Source: Oscillospiraceae bacterium (GTDB lineage Bacteria > Bacillota > Clostridia > UMGS1810). From it: 64,000 nucleotides of DNA. Positions 27,097-35,878 of this stretch are shown piece after piece. Within the stretch, counting starts at the first letter, position 1, and every line of letters starts with the position of its first letter. The DNA lies in contig SVJZ01000001.1 of assembly GCA_015068705.1 (NCBI GenBank), positions 165,875 through 229,874 on the forward strand, read 5' to 3'. The notes under the pieces are model-generated. The model did not search any database. It was not told where the DNA came from and saw nothing but the letters and a program-made list of their open reading frames with translations. Both the position numbers and the translations under genes were made by a program.

Positions 27097-27131
27097 CAAA
27101 ACCGCCCCATTCCGGTAAACGGAACGGGGCG
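27097..27131 (-). terminator. Terminator after the GerMN lipoprotein gene
   Basis: CGCCCCRTTCCG-type arms (27103-27114 and 27120-27131, one G-U pair) close a 5-nt loop. On the - strand a short T tract follows. Confidence 0.75.
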
Positions 27132-27139
27132 TCACTTTG

Positions 27140-28048
27140 CTATTTCAACAATTCATTTTTTCTTTCAAACGGCTGGTCAAACACCATATGCTTATAGACC
27201 TCAGCTTTCTTTCCCTCTATCAAAAATTGCACCTTATCCACCGTTTCCAACTCGGTAAGCGAGTTTACAATGGAATACACCGTAAGTTGCTCTGCAGCGG
27301 CACCGCCCGAATGTCTGTTTACGAAATCAGCCGACAAATTCACAAAACAGATACCCTGCTGGGTTTCCACCGACAGTACCTTAGTTTCCGCCGGAATGGT
27401 TTTAATCAAAGTGGTAGAGTTAGGTCCTTTGATCAGTTCGAGCAGGATGGTTTTTTCCGCACTGTTATCCACCATCGCAACACTGCGATGTTCTCCTACC
27501 AATGCCTGCGCCATCTCGTCCGAAAAATACAAGGTTACCGACAATTGCTTTTCGGTGGTTGCAGTACGCGGATCGAGGATAATATCTTCCTTACTCAACG
27601 CGCCAACCGGAACCGAGTTGGCATTCATCAACTCCAGACCTTCCACAAAAATCTTTACGCTCTCGATTCCTTCCACATCGCAAAGGGTATTAACAATGGA
27701 ATAGCGTGCCAGAAGTTCCACCGCCGGCTCTGCACCGTAATATTTCTGGCTCAAATTTACCGACGCAAGCCCGTCTTTTACCGTAACACTGCGCACCTTG
27801 GTCCCCTCGGGAATAACCGCACGCAAACCGGCGCCGGTCGGACCGTCTATGAGCTCTTTCATCAATATTTCGGCAACGTCTGCCTCATTTCTGATTTCCA
27901 GATTGCGCACTTCCACTGCCAGGTTATTCTTTTCTGCATTTGCAAAATAAAGATTGTAATCTGTTCCGCGCTTGCCAGTTCCATTACATCCGGAGAGCAT
28001 CAGCGCGAGCACACAAATACAACAAAATATCCGCTTTACACACTTCAT
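27140..28048 (-). CDS. GerMN-domain lipoprotein
   Basis: The 302-residue protein has a lipoprotein signal peptide with lipobox LSGC (cleavage before Cys21). Two GerMN repeats follow (about residues 55-150, with LMKELIDGPTGAGLRAVIPEGTKVRSV, and 185-290, with LLELIKGPNSTTLIKTIPAETKVLSV). In Bacillus GerM a double GerMN lipoprotein supports spore engulfment and germination, so a sporulation role is likely here. Outside sporulation, GerMN proteins sit near two-component systems, as this one does: the sensor kinase gene lies 230 nt upstream. An extended -10 promoter and a structured leader precede it. Confidence 0.88.
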   Translation of the reverse strand: MKCVKRIFCCICVLALMLSGCNGTGKRGTDYNLYFANAEKNNLAVEVRNLEIRNEADVAEILMKELIDGPTGAGLRAVIPEGTKVRSVTVKDGLASVNLSQKYYGAEPAVELLARYSIVNTLCDVEGIESVKIFVEGLELMNANSVPVGALSKEDIILDPRTATTEKQLSVTLYFSDEMAQALVGEHRSVAMVDNSAEKTILLELIKGPNSTTLIKTIPAETKVLSVETQQGICFVNLSADFVNRHSGGAAAEQLTVYSIVNSLTELETVDKVQFLIEGKKAEVYKHMVFDQPFERKNELLK

Positions 28049-28119
28049 ATTCCGTCACCATATCCCTGCTGCGACAATTGATCGCCCGATAAAGCGGCAC
28101 TGCCTGTACCCCTCCTTAC

Positions 28120-28241
28120 CGGAAAGCAGGGTTCCTTTCCGCGATTTGGTATGCTGCAAAACACACGCAGCTAACGGCACACAAAAACCCTTGTGCCTAT
28201 GCCTCTTCACCTTCAAGAAACAACCATATGTTATTCTACCA
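28120..28241 (-). promoter_or_regulatory. Promoter and structured leader of the GerMN gene
   Basis: On the - strand an extended -10 (TGG-TAGAAT, 28241-28233) is followed by three stems: GGCACA/TGTGCC (28176-28197), GCTGC/GCAGC (28153-28171) and CGGAAAG/CTTTCCG (28120-28141). The leader runs about 180 nt to the ATG. No known riboswitch class was recognised. Confidence 0.55.
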
Positions 28242-28278
28242 TATATATGTTACATTTTTATGAACTTGTACAATAATA

Positions 28279-29661
28279 TCATGCATTGTCCATCAAGGGC
28301 AAAATAATCCGAAACTCACTGCCCATATTCAGCTCACTGTCCACCTCAATCCGTCCGCCGTGCATCTGCACTGCAGACAGGGCAATGGAAAGTCCCAGTC
28401 CCGTTCCGCCGGTAGCACGGGCACGCGCCTTGTCCACACGATAAAAGCGGTCAAAAATTTTCTCTCTGTCCTCTGCAGTAAGTCCAACACCATTGTCCCG
28501 TACCGACACCACTGCCTCGGTACCGGCAGCAGACAGGGTAATCTCTACCTTTCCATATTCACGGGTGTATTTGATGGCATTGTCGCAGATATTGTATATT
28601 CCCTGCCACAATCTGTCCTTATCTGCCATGGTAAACACATCCTCCGGGGCATCCAGCACCATTTCGATATTGGAATACTCGGCAAGAGGGCGTAAATTCT
28701 TTACAATATCCCCCACCATGGTTTTGAGGTTGAGCAATTCAAAATTTCTCACATCGGCATTGGATACCGAATCCATCTTGGTGATGTAAAGTAATTTATT
28801 CACAATACGGTTGAGCCGGTTTACCTCTCCCACCATGTCGTTTAAAAATTCATGCAGATAGTCCATATCAATATCCGGCGTCTGCATGATGGAATCGGCA
28901 ATCAGCTTGATGGATGAGAGTGGCGTTTTCAGCTCATGCGACGCGTCGGATACAAACTGCAATCGTTTTTCTTCTAAAAGTGCAAGCTTTTCGCTCATAT
29001 TATTAAAAGCCTCGCCCAACTGGGCGATTTCGTCATGCCCCTTTACCTCAAGCTTTTCGTCCAGTACGCCATCACTCATATCGGTGATTTTTTTGGTAAA
29101 ATCCACAATACGCCGGGTAATCAGGCTTACCACCAAAAAGATAATGAGACCCACCAAAAAGAAAATCACCACAAAAAGCAATGCGATATCCCGGGTAATT
29201 TCATTGACAAAGGTGTTGATTTTATTTGATGTATAGGTTACGTTGACCGCACCGATTATCGCGCCACCGTGGTTGATGGGAACAGAGGCATCCAGTACCA
29301 GTGTGCCGTCCTCGCTGTTTTTATATTCCTCGTAGCCCTCCTTGCCACCAAGAGCGGTAATCACCGATTGCTTGACCTGTGCCTTGCCGATGATATCCGG
29401 ATTGTGCTGGGAATCAAACAATACGGCAGAGTCTTTGTTGATGAGCAAAATCCGCGCCTGTTCGTCCACCTTCAGGGTTTCCAACAATCCATCAATGCTT
29501 TGGTCGACCGTCTGATTGTCCTCGCCAAAATACTCCCCCGCAAAACTGGAAATCATATTTGCGGTGGTGGATACATTCACCCGTTCATCCCGATACAGAT
29601 AGCCGCTGATGGAATTGATGATGTAATAGGAAAACACCACCATCGTCAGCAACATGATCAA
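28279..29661 (-). CDS. Sensor histidine kinase (WalK-like architecture)
   Basis: A membrane kinase with an N-terminal helix, an extracytoplasmic sensor region (about 130 residues, cache-like), a second helix (ALLFVVIFFLVGLIIFLVVSL), a HAMP linker, the phospho-acceptor HisKA box FVSDASHELKTPLSSIKLIADS, and a GHKL ATPase domain with N, G1 and G2 boxes (NICDNAIKYT, VRDNGVGL, GGTGLGLSIA). It lies 3' to its response regulator. The given end (29661) is the first conventional start, a TTG with no ribosome site. The frame continues upstream with an N-terminus (ERIDSLSTKLIPTYFLIM) that matches this kinase class, so translation probably begins near 29733 with a non-standard codon. Confidence 0.88.
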   Translation of the reverse strand: MIMLLTMVVFSYYIINSISGYLYRDERVNVSTTANMISSFAGEYFGEDNQTVDQSIDGLLETLKVDEQARILLINKDSAVLFDSQHNPDIIGKAQVKQSVITALGGKEGYEEYKNSEDGTLVLDASVPINHGGAIIGAVNVTYTSNKINTFVNEITRDIALLFVVIFFLVGLIIFLVVSLITRRIVDFTKKITDMSDGVLDEKLEVKGHDEIAQLGEAFNNMSEKLALLEEKRLQFVSDASHELKTPLSSIKLIADSIMQTPDIDMDYLHEFLNDMVGEVNRLNRIVNKLLYITKMDSVSNADVRNFELLNLKTMVGDIVKNLRPLAEYSNIEMVLDAPEDVFTMADKDRLWQGIYNICDNAIKYTREYGKVEITLSAAGTEAVVSVRDNGVGLTAEDREKIFDRFYRVDKARARATGGTGLGLSIALSAVQMHGGRIEVDSELNMGSEFRIILPLMDNA

Positions 29662-29704
29662 AAAATAAGTGGGAATCAGCTTGGTGGAAAGAGAATCAAT
29701 GCGT

Positions 29705-30400
29705 TCAAACAGTTTCTTTAGTTTCTTTAAAATAGTAACCAGCTCCCCACTTGGTTAAAATATACTGTGGCTCGGCAGGATTTGGCTCGATTTTCTCGCG
29801 CAGGCGGCGGATGTGCACATCCACCGTTCTGGCGTCGCCCGGATAATCATAACCCCAAATCATGTCCAGCAAATTGTCACGCCCGTAAACCTTGCCCGGG
29901 TTGGTGGCAAACAAATCCATCAGGTCAAATTCCTTGCTGGTAAGCTCGGTGGTGCGTCCATCTATGGTCACCTTGCGTTGGTTGTAATCCAAAAGCACAT
30001 CACCGACCGACAGTTTGGACTTATCCCCCGCTCCCCCCAAAGGAGTAACACGGCGCATAATCGCTTTCACGCGCGCCTTGAGTTCCAGAATATTAAACGG
30101 CTTGGTGATATAATCATCTGCGCCATATTCCAATCCCAGAATTTTATCCATATCCTCTGTCTTGGCAGTCAGCATCACAATGGGCACATTGGAAAATTCC
30201 CTTACCTTCTGGCAAACGGTCAATCCGTCGATTTTGGGTAGCATAAGGTCCAGAATAATCAAATCAATGCTTTTGTCGTGCGCATGCTTGAGTGCCTCCT
30301 CGCCGTCATATGCCGTTTCAACGGTAAAGCCCTCCTGCTCGAAATTAAACTTAATTCCCTTTACCAACAACTTTTCATCATCAACAATGAGAATTTTCAT
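29705..30400 (-). CDS. OmpR/PhoB-family response regulator
   Basis: The 231-residue regulator has a receiver domain with acidic residues at DDE (8-10), phospho-acceptor Asp in LIILDLMLPKIDG (near 52) and Lys in ADDYITKPF (near 102), followed by a winged-helix DNA-binding domain (TSKEFDLMDLFATNPG, ARTVDVHIRRLREKIE). It pairs with the downstream kinase whose coding frame overlaps its 3' end. The signal and regulon are unknown; WalR, PhoP and ResD types all share this layout. Confidence 0.95.
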   Translation of the reverse strand: MKILIVDDEKLLVKGIKFNFEQEGFTVETAYDGEEALKHAHDKSIDLIILDLMLPKIDGLTVCQKVREFSNVPIVMLTAKTEDMDKILGLEYGADDYITKPFNILELKARVKAIMRRVTPLGGAGDKSKLSVGDVLLDYNQRKVTIDGRTTELTSKEFDLMDLFATNPGKVYGRDNLLDMIWGYDYPGDARTVDVHIRRLREKIEPNPAEPQYILTKWGAGYYFKETKETV

Positions 30401-30421
30401 CTTCTCTGCATCCTTTCCGTT

Positions 30422-30856
30422 TTATTTCACCGTTTCTCCAACGGTTACAAGATTTCTGATTTTTTCAAATTTATCCCAGTCAATCCCCGACACCATCAGC
30501 AGTTCATTGATGTCTACAAATCCGCCATAAGCCTCTCTGAATAAGATGATATTGTTTGCCGTCGTTTCACCCACACCGGGAAGAAGGGAAAGCTCGTCGG
30601 AGCTTGCGGTATTGATGTTAATGGTCATGTACGCCCCATGCGGCTCCTGCGTGGCGGGTTGGTGGGTCATTCCCTCCGTTTCAAATGTTTGCCCGGTAGG
30701 GAATGCGGTCATGATGATACTTCCTGCAACAGAAACCACCAATATCACCGCCGCCCAAATGAGGTTACGCATAAAACCGGATGGTTTCTTCTGCGTCTGC
30801 GTTATGTAAGATGGTTGTGCACACTCTTGCGGCGCACCTTCCTTTTGTGTAATCAT
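30422..30856 (-). CDS. ComEA-like helix-hairpin-helix protein
   Basis: A 144-residue membrane-anchored protein with a transmembrane helix near residues 30-52 (NLIWAAVILVVSVAGSII) and a C-terminal double helix-hairpin-helix (ININTASSDELSLLPGVGETTANNIILFREAYGGF). ComEA binds DNA at the cell surface during natural uptake. Here it stands alone without comEC, so either a DNA-uptake role or a generic DNA-binding role is possible. ATG at 30856 with AAAAGGATGA upstream is preferred to GTG at 30883, which has no ribosome site. Confidence 0.8.
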   Translation of the reverse strand: MITQKEGAPQECAQPSYITQTQKKPSGFMRNLIWAAVILVVSVAGSIIMTAFPTGQTFETEGMTHQPATQEPHGAYMTININTASSDELSLLPGVGETTANNIILFREAYGGFVDINELLMVSGIDWDKFEKIRNLVTVGETVK

Positions 30857-30883
30857 ATCGGGTTCATCCTTTTGTCTGTTCAC

Positions 30884-30916
30884 GAAAACAAAAGTGCGGA
30901 TTTACAAATACCGCAC
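30884..30916 (-). terminator. Terminator after rpoD
   Basis: On the - strand GTGCGG and CCGCAC (6-bp stem, 11-nt loop) are followed by TTTTGTTTT. Confidence 0.8.
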
Positions 30917-30923
30917 CTTTGGC

Positions 30924-32048
30924 TTATTCTAAAAAGTCTTTGAGCTTTTTGCTCCGGCTGGGGTGACGAAGTTTGCGCAATGCCTTTGCCTCAATCTGGC
31001 GGATACGTTCACGGGTTACACGAAATTCCCGTCCTACCTCTTCCAGTGTACGGGCACGCCCGTCATCCAGACCAAAACGCAACCGCAACACCTTTTCCTC
31101 GCGAGAGGTCAGCGTACCCAGCACATCCATCAGCTGCTCCTTGAGCAACATAAACGCTGCCATTTCAGAAGGTGCAGGCGCATCGCTATCCGGAATGAAA
31201 TCTCCCAGGATGCTGTCCTCCTCTTCGCCGATGGGCGTTTCCAGAGAAACAGGCTCCTGCGCAATTTTCATAATCTCGCGCACTCTGTCCTCGCTCATGT
31301 TCATCTCTGCGGCAATTTCATCCACATGAGGATCGCGTCCCAACTCCTGCAACAATTGACGGGAAACACGAATGAGTTTGTTGATGGTTTCCACCATATG
31401 CACCGGAATACGGATGGTACGCGCCTGATCCGCGATGGCACGGGTAATGGCCTGACGAATCCACCAGGTTGCATAGGTGCTGAACTTATATCCTTTGGTA
31501 TAGTCGAACTTTTCTACCGCTTTAATCAAGCCGAGGTTTCCCTCCTGAATGAGGTCGAGAAACAACATACCGCGTCCCACATAGCGTTTGGCAATGCTGA
31601 CAACCAGTCGCAGATTTGCCTCAGCAAGACGTTTTTTTGCTGCCTCATCCCCCTTTGCCATCAGCTCTGCCAATTGCAGCTCTTCATCGGCTGAAAGCAA
31701 AGAAACTTTACCAATTTCCTTCAGGTACATACGCACCGGGTCATCCATACCGACCCCCTCGGGAACCGACAGGTCGATATCCTCTTCCTCTTTCTGGATT
31801 GCTTCCAGTTCGCGGTCGAGATCCTCCACCAATTCTATGCCCATGCGTTCCATCTTTTCATAAAGACTTTCAATTTGCTTGGGCTCCATCTCAAATTCGG
31901 ACAGCGTCTCACCAATTTCCTTGTAAGACAATACGCCCTTGCGTTTGCCCCGTTCCATCAATTCGGAAATAGCGGTACGCTTCAGCTCCGCAGGCGACGG
32001 TCCTTGTTCCTCCATCAACTGCATTGCCTTCTCCTGGTTTTCACTCAT
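30924..32048 (-). CDS. rpoD: RNA polymerase primary sigma factor SigA (RpoD)
   Basis: The 374-residue housekeeping sigma factor has region 1.2 ([17 protein letters not shown]), region 2 ([39 protein letters not shown]), region 3 and region 4 ([29 protein letters not shown]). It lies 26 nt after dnaG in the classic dnaG-rpoD macromolecular synthesis operon. AAGGAG precedes the ATG. Confidence 0.98.
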   Translation of the reverse strand: MSENQEKAMQLMEEQGPSPAELKRTAISELMERGKRKGVLSYKEIGETLSEFEMEPKQIESLYEKMERMGIELVEDLDRELEAIQKEEEDIDLSVPEGVGMDDPVRMYLKEIGKVSLLSADEELQLAELMAKGDEAAKKRLAEANLRLVVSIAKRYVGRGMLFLDLIQEGNLGLIKAVEKFDYTKGYKFSTYATWWIRQAITRAIADQARTIRIPVHMVETINKLIRVSRQLLQELGRDPHVDEIAAEMNMSEDRVREIMKIAQEPVSLETPIGEEEDSILGDFIPDSDAPAPSEMAAFMLLKEQLMDVLGTLTSREEKVLRLRFGLDDGRARTLEEVGREFRVTRERIRQIEAKALRKLRHPSRSKKLKDFLE

Positions 32049-32074
32049 GTTTCTGCTCCTTCCTCAGTATCCCC

Positions 32075-33805
32075 TCACACACCTTTGAGCAATTGATTCA
32101 GTTCTTCCAAATCTCCGCTTTCCAATGCGCGTTTTATTTTTTTCTCTCGTAATTGTGCATGTATGGTATTCGTCAGTTCACCAAATGCCTTTTCTGCATC
32201 ATCAAATCGGTTTTCCTGGCTCAAAACCCGACTGGCGGGATTATTTTCCTCATCGGCAAAACGAAGGCAAAGTGCCTTTTCATCAATCGTTTCACCTGCT
32301 TGGTACGCTGTCGTAACCGCTTCAAACAACCGTGCCCGTCCGCCCTCTTCGCCAAACAGATCGGCACTCAGTTCTTCTTTATGTCGTAGGTAAATCCCCT
32401 TGGACGCTATGAGAAGCCCCAGCAAGGTATCTCTCGCCCGATCCAGCACATCGCTTGTCCACTTCCGTTGCAATGCCTCCGGACTGGGTCCTTGTTTTTC
32501 CGTCTGTCTTACCTGTGTTTTGCGGTCTTTTCCCAACTGAGAATAAATCGCCTCGGCAGACACATGCGCCCTTTCGCTGAGCATCCGCACATACACATCC
32601 AGTTCCACATCATTGGCGATTTTGATAAAAAACGGAATGAGTGCACTGACATAGGCAACCCTCTCCTGGGTATTGGTCAAATCGTATTTTTCCCCAAATT
32701 GACCGATTAAATACGCCATATCGGCTCTTCTCTCCCGAAATCTCACATTAAAGCGGTCAATTCCGTATTTTTTGATATATTCGTCCGGATCTTTTCCGCC
32801 GTCCAACGTAAGAACAGACGCCCCCACGCCGGCATCGCGCAAAATGCCGATGGCACGTTCGGTAGCTGTTTGCCCCGCGCCGTCACTATCATAGCAGAGC
32901 ACCACTTCTTTGAAATAGCGTTTGAGCATCCCTGCCTGTTCGGCAGTCAACGCCGTGCCCAGTGTTGCCACCGTATTGGGGTAACCCGCTTTTGCAAGGG
33001 CAATCACATCCATATATCCTTCCACCAAAAGCACGGTGTCCCTGCGTGATGCAAGGGCAATATTCAAAGAAAACAAATTCCTGCTTTTGGAAAAAAGCAC
33101 ACTTTCGGGCGAATTGAGGTATTTGGGCTTGGAATCGTCCAACACCCGACCGCCAAAACCAATAATCTGATTTCTCGTATCAAAAATGGGAAACATAATC
33201 CGGTTTCGGAAACGATCATATACCCTGCCATTATCATTTGAGGCAAGCAGTCCTGCCCGATTGATATCCCCTTCGGTAAATCCCTTTGCTTTCAGGTGAT
33301 GAAACAAATCGTCCCAACTATCCTTGGCATATCCCAACCAGAACCGTTTGGCATCTGCACCGCTAAGTCCGCGCGCCTTTAAATATTCCACTGCTTGTTT
33401 GGAATTCTTCACCGATTCATAAAAATGCTGTGCTGCTTCCCGATTGATTTCCATCAGCAAGTTCCGTTCACGCTCACGCGCCTGGGCAGCCTCTCGGTCA
33501 TACCCTTTTGGTTCGGGAAGGCTGATGTTTGCTCGTTTTGCAAGCTCTTGCACCGCCTCTGTGAAAGACAGATTTTCTATCTTCATCAAAAAGGTGATTA
33601 CCGTACCGCCCACCCCACAACCAAAGCAATGAAAAATCCCTCTTTGGGGAGACACCGAAAAGGAAGGTGTTTTTTCATTATGAAACGGGCACAGACCGAC
33701 ATACGATCCACCCGTTTTTTTCAGCGTTACATATTGACTGACCACATCATAAATGTCGTTCTTTGCAGCCACTTCCTGAATCACATGTTCGGGAAATAAG
33801 GGCAT
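32075..33805 (-). CDS. dnaG: DNA primase
   Basis: The 576-residue primase has the N-terminal zinc finger (CPFHNEKTPSFSV, HCFGCGVGG), the TOPRIM domain (LLVEGYMDVIALAKAG, CYDSDGAGQTA) and a C-terminal helicase-binding region. It makes RNA primers for replication. ATG at 33805 has GAGGTGA about 9 nt upstream; GTG at 33817 would overlap that site. It is followed by rpoD. Confidence 0.97.
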   Translation of the reverse strand: MPLFPEHVIQEVAAKNDIYDVVSQYVTLKKTGGSYVGLCPFHNEKTPSFSVSPQRGIFHCFGCGVGGTVITFLMKIENLSFTEAVQELAKRANISLPEPKGYDREAAQARERERNLLMEINREAAQHFYESVKNSKQAVEYLKARGLSGADAKRFWLGYAKDSWDDLFHHLKAKGFTEGDINRAGLLASNDNGRVYDRFRNRIMFPIFDTRNQIIGFGGRVLDDSKPKYLNSPESVLFSKSRNLFSLNIALASRRDTVLLVEGYMDVIALAKAGYPNTVATLGTALTAEQAGMLKRYFKEVVLCYDSDGAGQTATERAIGILRDAGVGASVLTLDGGKDPDEYIKKYGIDRFNVRFRERRADMAYLIGQFGEKYDLTNTQERVAYVSALIPFFIKIANDVELDVYVRMLSERAHVSAEAIYSQLGKDRKTQVRQTEKQGPSPEALQRKWTSDVLDRARDTLLGLLIASKGIYLRHKEELSADLFGEEGGRARLFEAVTTAYQAGETIDEKALCLRFADEENNPASRVLSQENRFDDAEKAFGELTNTIHAQLREKKIKRALESGDLEELNQLLKGV

Positions 33806-33834
33806 TCGGATACTCACCTCACGTTCGTTCTTGG

Positions 33835-33858
33835 ATTATATTCGACAACATTGTCGAA
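33835..33858 (-). promoter_or_regulatory. dnaG promoter -10 with adjoining palindromic operator-like site
   Basis: A perfect TATAAT on the - strand (33840-33835) is directly abutted by TTCGACAACATTGTCGAA (33841-33858), with perfect 8-bp arms and a 2-bp centre. The site fills the spacer and no good -35 is present, which suggests control by a dimeric regulator. Confidence 0.6.
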
Positions 33859-33900
33859 ATTCCTTTTTTCTTTTCGAAATTTCTGCACATGAAATTTTTT

Positions 33901-34887
33901 CTAGTGAATGGGCATAAACAAATCCTCAAACAAATGGATGCTGTAATAGTCGGTCATACCGGCAATATAGTCGCATACCACCGTCTGCGCATCCCAATCT
34001 TTGAGCAGTGCTTTGTATTCTGCCGGCAATTTTTCGGTGTGGGAAATAAAATACCGGTAAAGGCGTTCGATCACCATCTCTGCCTGCCCGTCACGGGTGG
34101 CAAGTGCACCATATACATGTTCAAACATAAATTGGCGCAGAGCGAGCATGGTTTCCTCCACCTTTGCCGTCATGGTAACCTCTCCGCGGATACGGGTTTC
34201 CCCTACCAGGTCACGGATCAGGGTGTCAATCCGCCCCGAGTGGGAATCACCCAGAATTTCCTTGAATTCATACGGGATATCCTCTTCGGTCAGAATTCCT
34301 GCGCGCAAAGCATCGTCAATATCGTGATTGATATATGCAAAACGGTCGGCATATTTTACCACAATCCCCTCCATGGTATCGGCAAGTGCCTTTCCTGTGT
34401 GATTTACAATCCCGTTTCGCACCTCATGAGTAAGGTTTAAGCCACGTCCGTCATTTTCCAACACATCCACCACACGCAGGCTTTGTTCATAGTGGTGAAA
34501 CCCATGGGGCGAAAGCTCATCAAGAATTTTCTCGCCTGCATGCCCAAAGGGGGTATGCCCCAAATCGTGCCCCATGCTGATTGCCTCGGTAAGATCTTCA
34601 TTGAGCCGCACTGCACGGGCGATGGTACGGGCAATCTGCGCAACCTCCAGCGTGTGGGTCAGACGGGTGCGGTAATGGTCATTATCCAGCGAAATGAACA
34701 CCTGTGTCTTATGTTTGAGCCGGCGAAACGCCTTGGAATGGATGATGCGGTCGCGGTCACGCGCAAAGGCGGTGCGAATGTCACAAGGCTCCTCCTCACG
34801 CTGTCTGCCCCTGCTATGTTCCGAAAAAAACGCATACGGCGCCAACAACTGGCGCTCCAGCATTTCCCGTTCCTGACGAATGTTCAT
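33901..34887 (-). CDS. dgt: Deoxyguanosinetriphosphate triphosphohydrolase-like protein
   Basis: The 328-residue HD-domain enzyme of the dNTPase family shows the metal-binding motifs RTRLTHTLEVAQIARTIAR and GHDLGHTPFGHAGE and the typical KYADRFAYINHDIDDA. It would hydrolyse dNTPs to nucleosides and tripolyphosphate. It lies directly upstream of dnaG, linking dNTP balance to replication. ATG at 34887 is preceded by AAAGGA at 8 nt; the longer frame has no ribosome site. Confidence 0.92.
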   Translation of the reverse strand: MNIRQEREMLERQLLAPYAFFSEHSRGRQREEEPCDIRTAFARDRDRIIHSKAFRRLKHKTQVFISLDNDHYRTRLTHTLEVAQIARTIARAVRLNEDLTEAISMGHDLGHTPFGHAGEKILDELSPHGFHHYEQSLRVVDVLENDGRGLNLTHEVRNGIVNHTGKALADTMEGIVVKYADRFAYINHDIDDALRAGILTEEDIPYEFKEILGDSHSGRIDTLIRDLVGETRIRGEVTMTAKVEETMLALRQFMFEHVYGALATRDGQAEMVIERLYRYFISHTEKLPAEYKALLKDWDAQTVVCDYIAGMTDYYSIHLFEDLFMPIH

Positions 34888-34945
34888 CCAATCATTCCTT
34901 TCTGTGAGTGCCGCATCGGGCACGTCCGTCTTTCTTTTACTAATA

Positions 34946-34954
34946 TATATACCA
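34946..34954 (-). promoter_or_regulatory. Extended -10 promoter for dgt
   Basis: TGG directly precedes TATATA on the - strand (34954-34946), about 58 nt before the dgt ATG. The -35 region is not well conserved. Confidence 0.5.
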
Positions 34955-34987
34955 CGCAAAAGCAAAAATTCCTTTATTTTGACATAC

Positions 34988-35017
34988 AAAAAAGACGAAA
35001 ACAATTTTGTTTTCGCC
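34988..35017 (-). terminator. Terminator after the DUF1858 gene
   Basis: On the - strand GGCGAAAACAA and TTGTTTTCGTC form an 11-bp stem (one G-U pair) with a tiny loop, followed by six T. Confidence 0.88.
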
Positions 35018-35040
35018 TTTTCTCTTGGTGTTTGGCAATC

Positions 35041-35244
35041 TTATTTGTCTGCCAGATATTCGTTGAGCTTGTCCACCAGCTCGTCTGCATCCACGCCGTG
35101 CACTGCGCAAGCCTCTTCAATGCTCTCGCCGCTTGCCGACGGGCATCCCAGACAGTGCATACCGATTTCCAGGAAAAACGGTGCAGTACCCGGGTCAAGG
35201 CGAAGTGCCTCTGCGATGATGGTATCTTTGGTTACCTGTGCCAT
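35041..35244 (-). CDS. DUF1858 protein (hybrid-cluster-associated redox disulfide domain)
   Basis: A 67-residue protein with the HCLGCPSASGESIEEACAVHG motif; the CxxC pair is the presumed redox disulfide. It has the helix-rich shape of DUF1858. These small proteins accompany anaerobic redox enzymes; the partner is not evident here. GAGGAGGT precedes the ATG and a good promoter lies 48-76 nt upstream. It is a single-gene unit. Confidence 0.88.
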   Translation of the reverse strand: MAQVTKDTIIAEALRLDPGTAPFFLEIGMHCLGCPSASGESIEEACAVHGVDADELVDKLNEYLADK

Positions 35245-35291
35245 ATCAAAAACCTCCTCGTTGGTTGATGTTTTATTTTTCTAACAATATT

Positions 35292-35320
35292 ATTATACCT
35301 TTATGGTACAAAAAATGCAA
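35292..35320 (-). promoter_or_regulatory. Promoter of the DUF1858 gene
   Basis: On the - strand TTGCAT (35320-35315), 17 nt, then a perfect TATAAT (35297-35292). Confidence 0.8.
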
Positions 35321-35328
35321 GTACTATT

Positions 35329-35877
35329 TTACACCTTGCGATATTTTGCCTTTCCGCTTTCATACAGGTCATTTCCCTGCGCATCAACGATTACCGTAAC
35401 AGGAAAATTTTCCACCGTAAGCGCATGGACCGCCTCGGTGCCCAGGTCATCATAGGCAATTACCTCGCTCTTTTTCACATGGCGTGCAAGAAGAGCCCCT
35501 GCACCGCCAATTGCCCCAAAATACACCGCGCCGTGCCGTTTCATGGCGTCAATTACCGCACGTTTGCGGATTCCCTTGCCAATCATACCGGTTAGTCCCT
35601 TCTCAATAAGTGTGGGAGCATAAGCGTCCATCCGTCCGCTGGTGGTAGGTCCGCACGATCCAATCACTTCCCCGTCTTTGTGCGGACAAGGTCCCACATA
35701 ATAAATGGTGGCATTTTCCACATCAAAGGGCAAATTCTGTCCGGCTTGAAGTGCCTCTATCATACGCTTGTGCGCCGCATCACGTCCGGTGTAGAGCACC
35801 CCGGAAAGGGTCACTGCATCGCCACACCGAAGCTCAAAAAGTTTTTCTTTTGTCAGGGGTAATTCTATGTGTTTCAT
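35329..35877 (-). CDS. Fe-S hydro-lyase beta subunit (fumarate hydratase class I / tartrate dehydratase type)
   Basis: A 182-residue protein corresponding to the C-terminal (beta) subunit of two-component class I fumarases: GDAVTLSGVLYTGRDAAHKRM, YYVGPCPHKDGEVIGSCGPTTSGRMDAYAP, GKGIRKRAVIDAMKRHGAVYFGAIGGAGALLA. The beta subunit shapes the substrate pocket, while the 4Fe-4S cluster sits in an alpha subunit that is not in this window. The start is one base after the stop of the HAD gene (GGAGG upstream), so the two are translationally coupled. Whether the substrate is fumarate or tartrate cannot be decided. Confidence 0.9.
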   Translation of the reverse strand: MKHIELPLTKEKLFELRCGDAVTLSGVLYTGRDAAHKRMIEALQAGQNLPFDVENATIYYVGPCPHKDGEVIGSCGPTTSGRMDAYAPTLIEKGLTGMIGKGIRKRAVIDAMKRHGAVYFGAIGGAGALLARHVKKSEVIAYDDLGTEAVHALTVENFPVTVIVDAQGNDLYESGKAKYRKV

Positions 35878-35878
35878 C

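Noticed and set aside
27137..28081. 314-codon frame opposite the GerMN lipoprotein gene
   Set aside because: Shadow frame. The lipobox and two GerMN repeats fix the real gene on the - strand.
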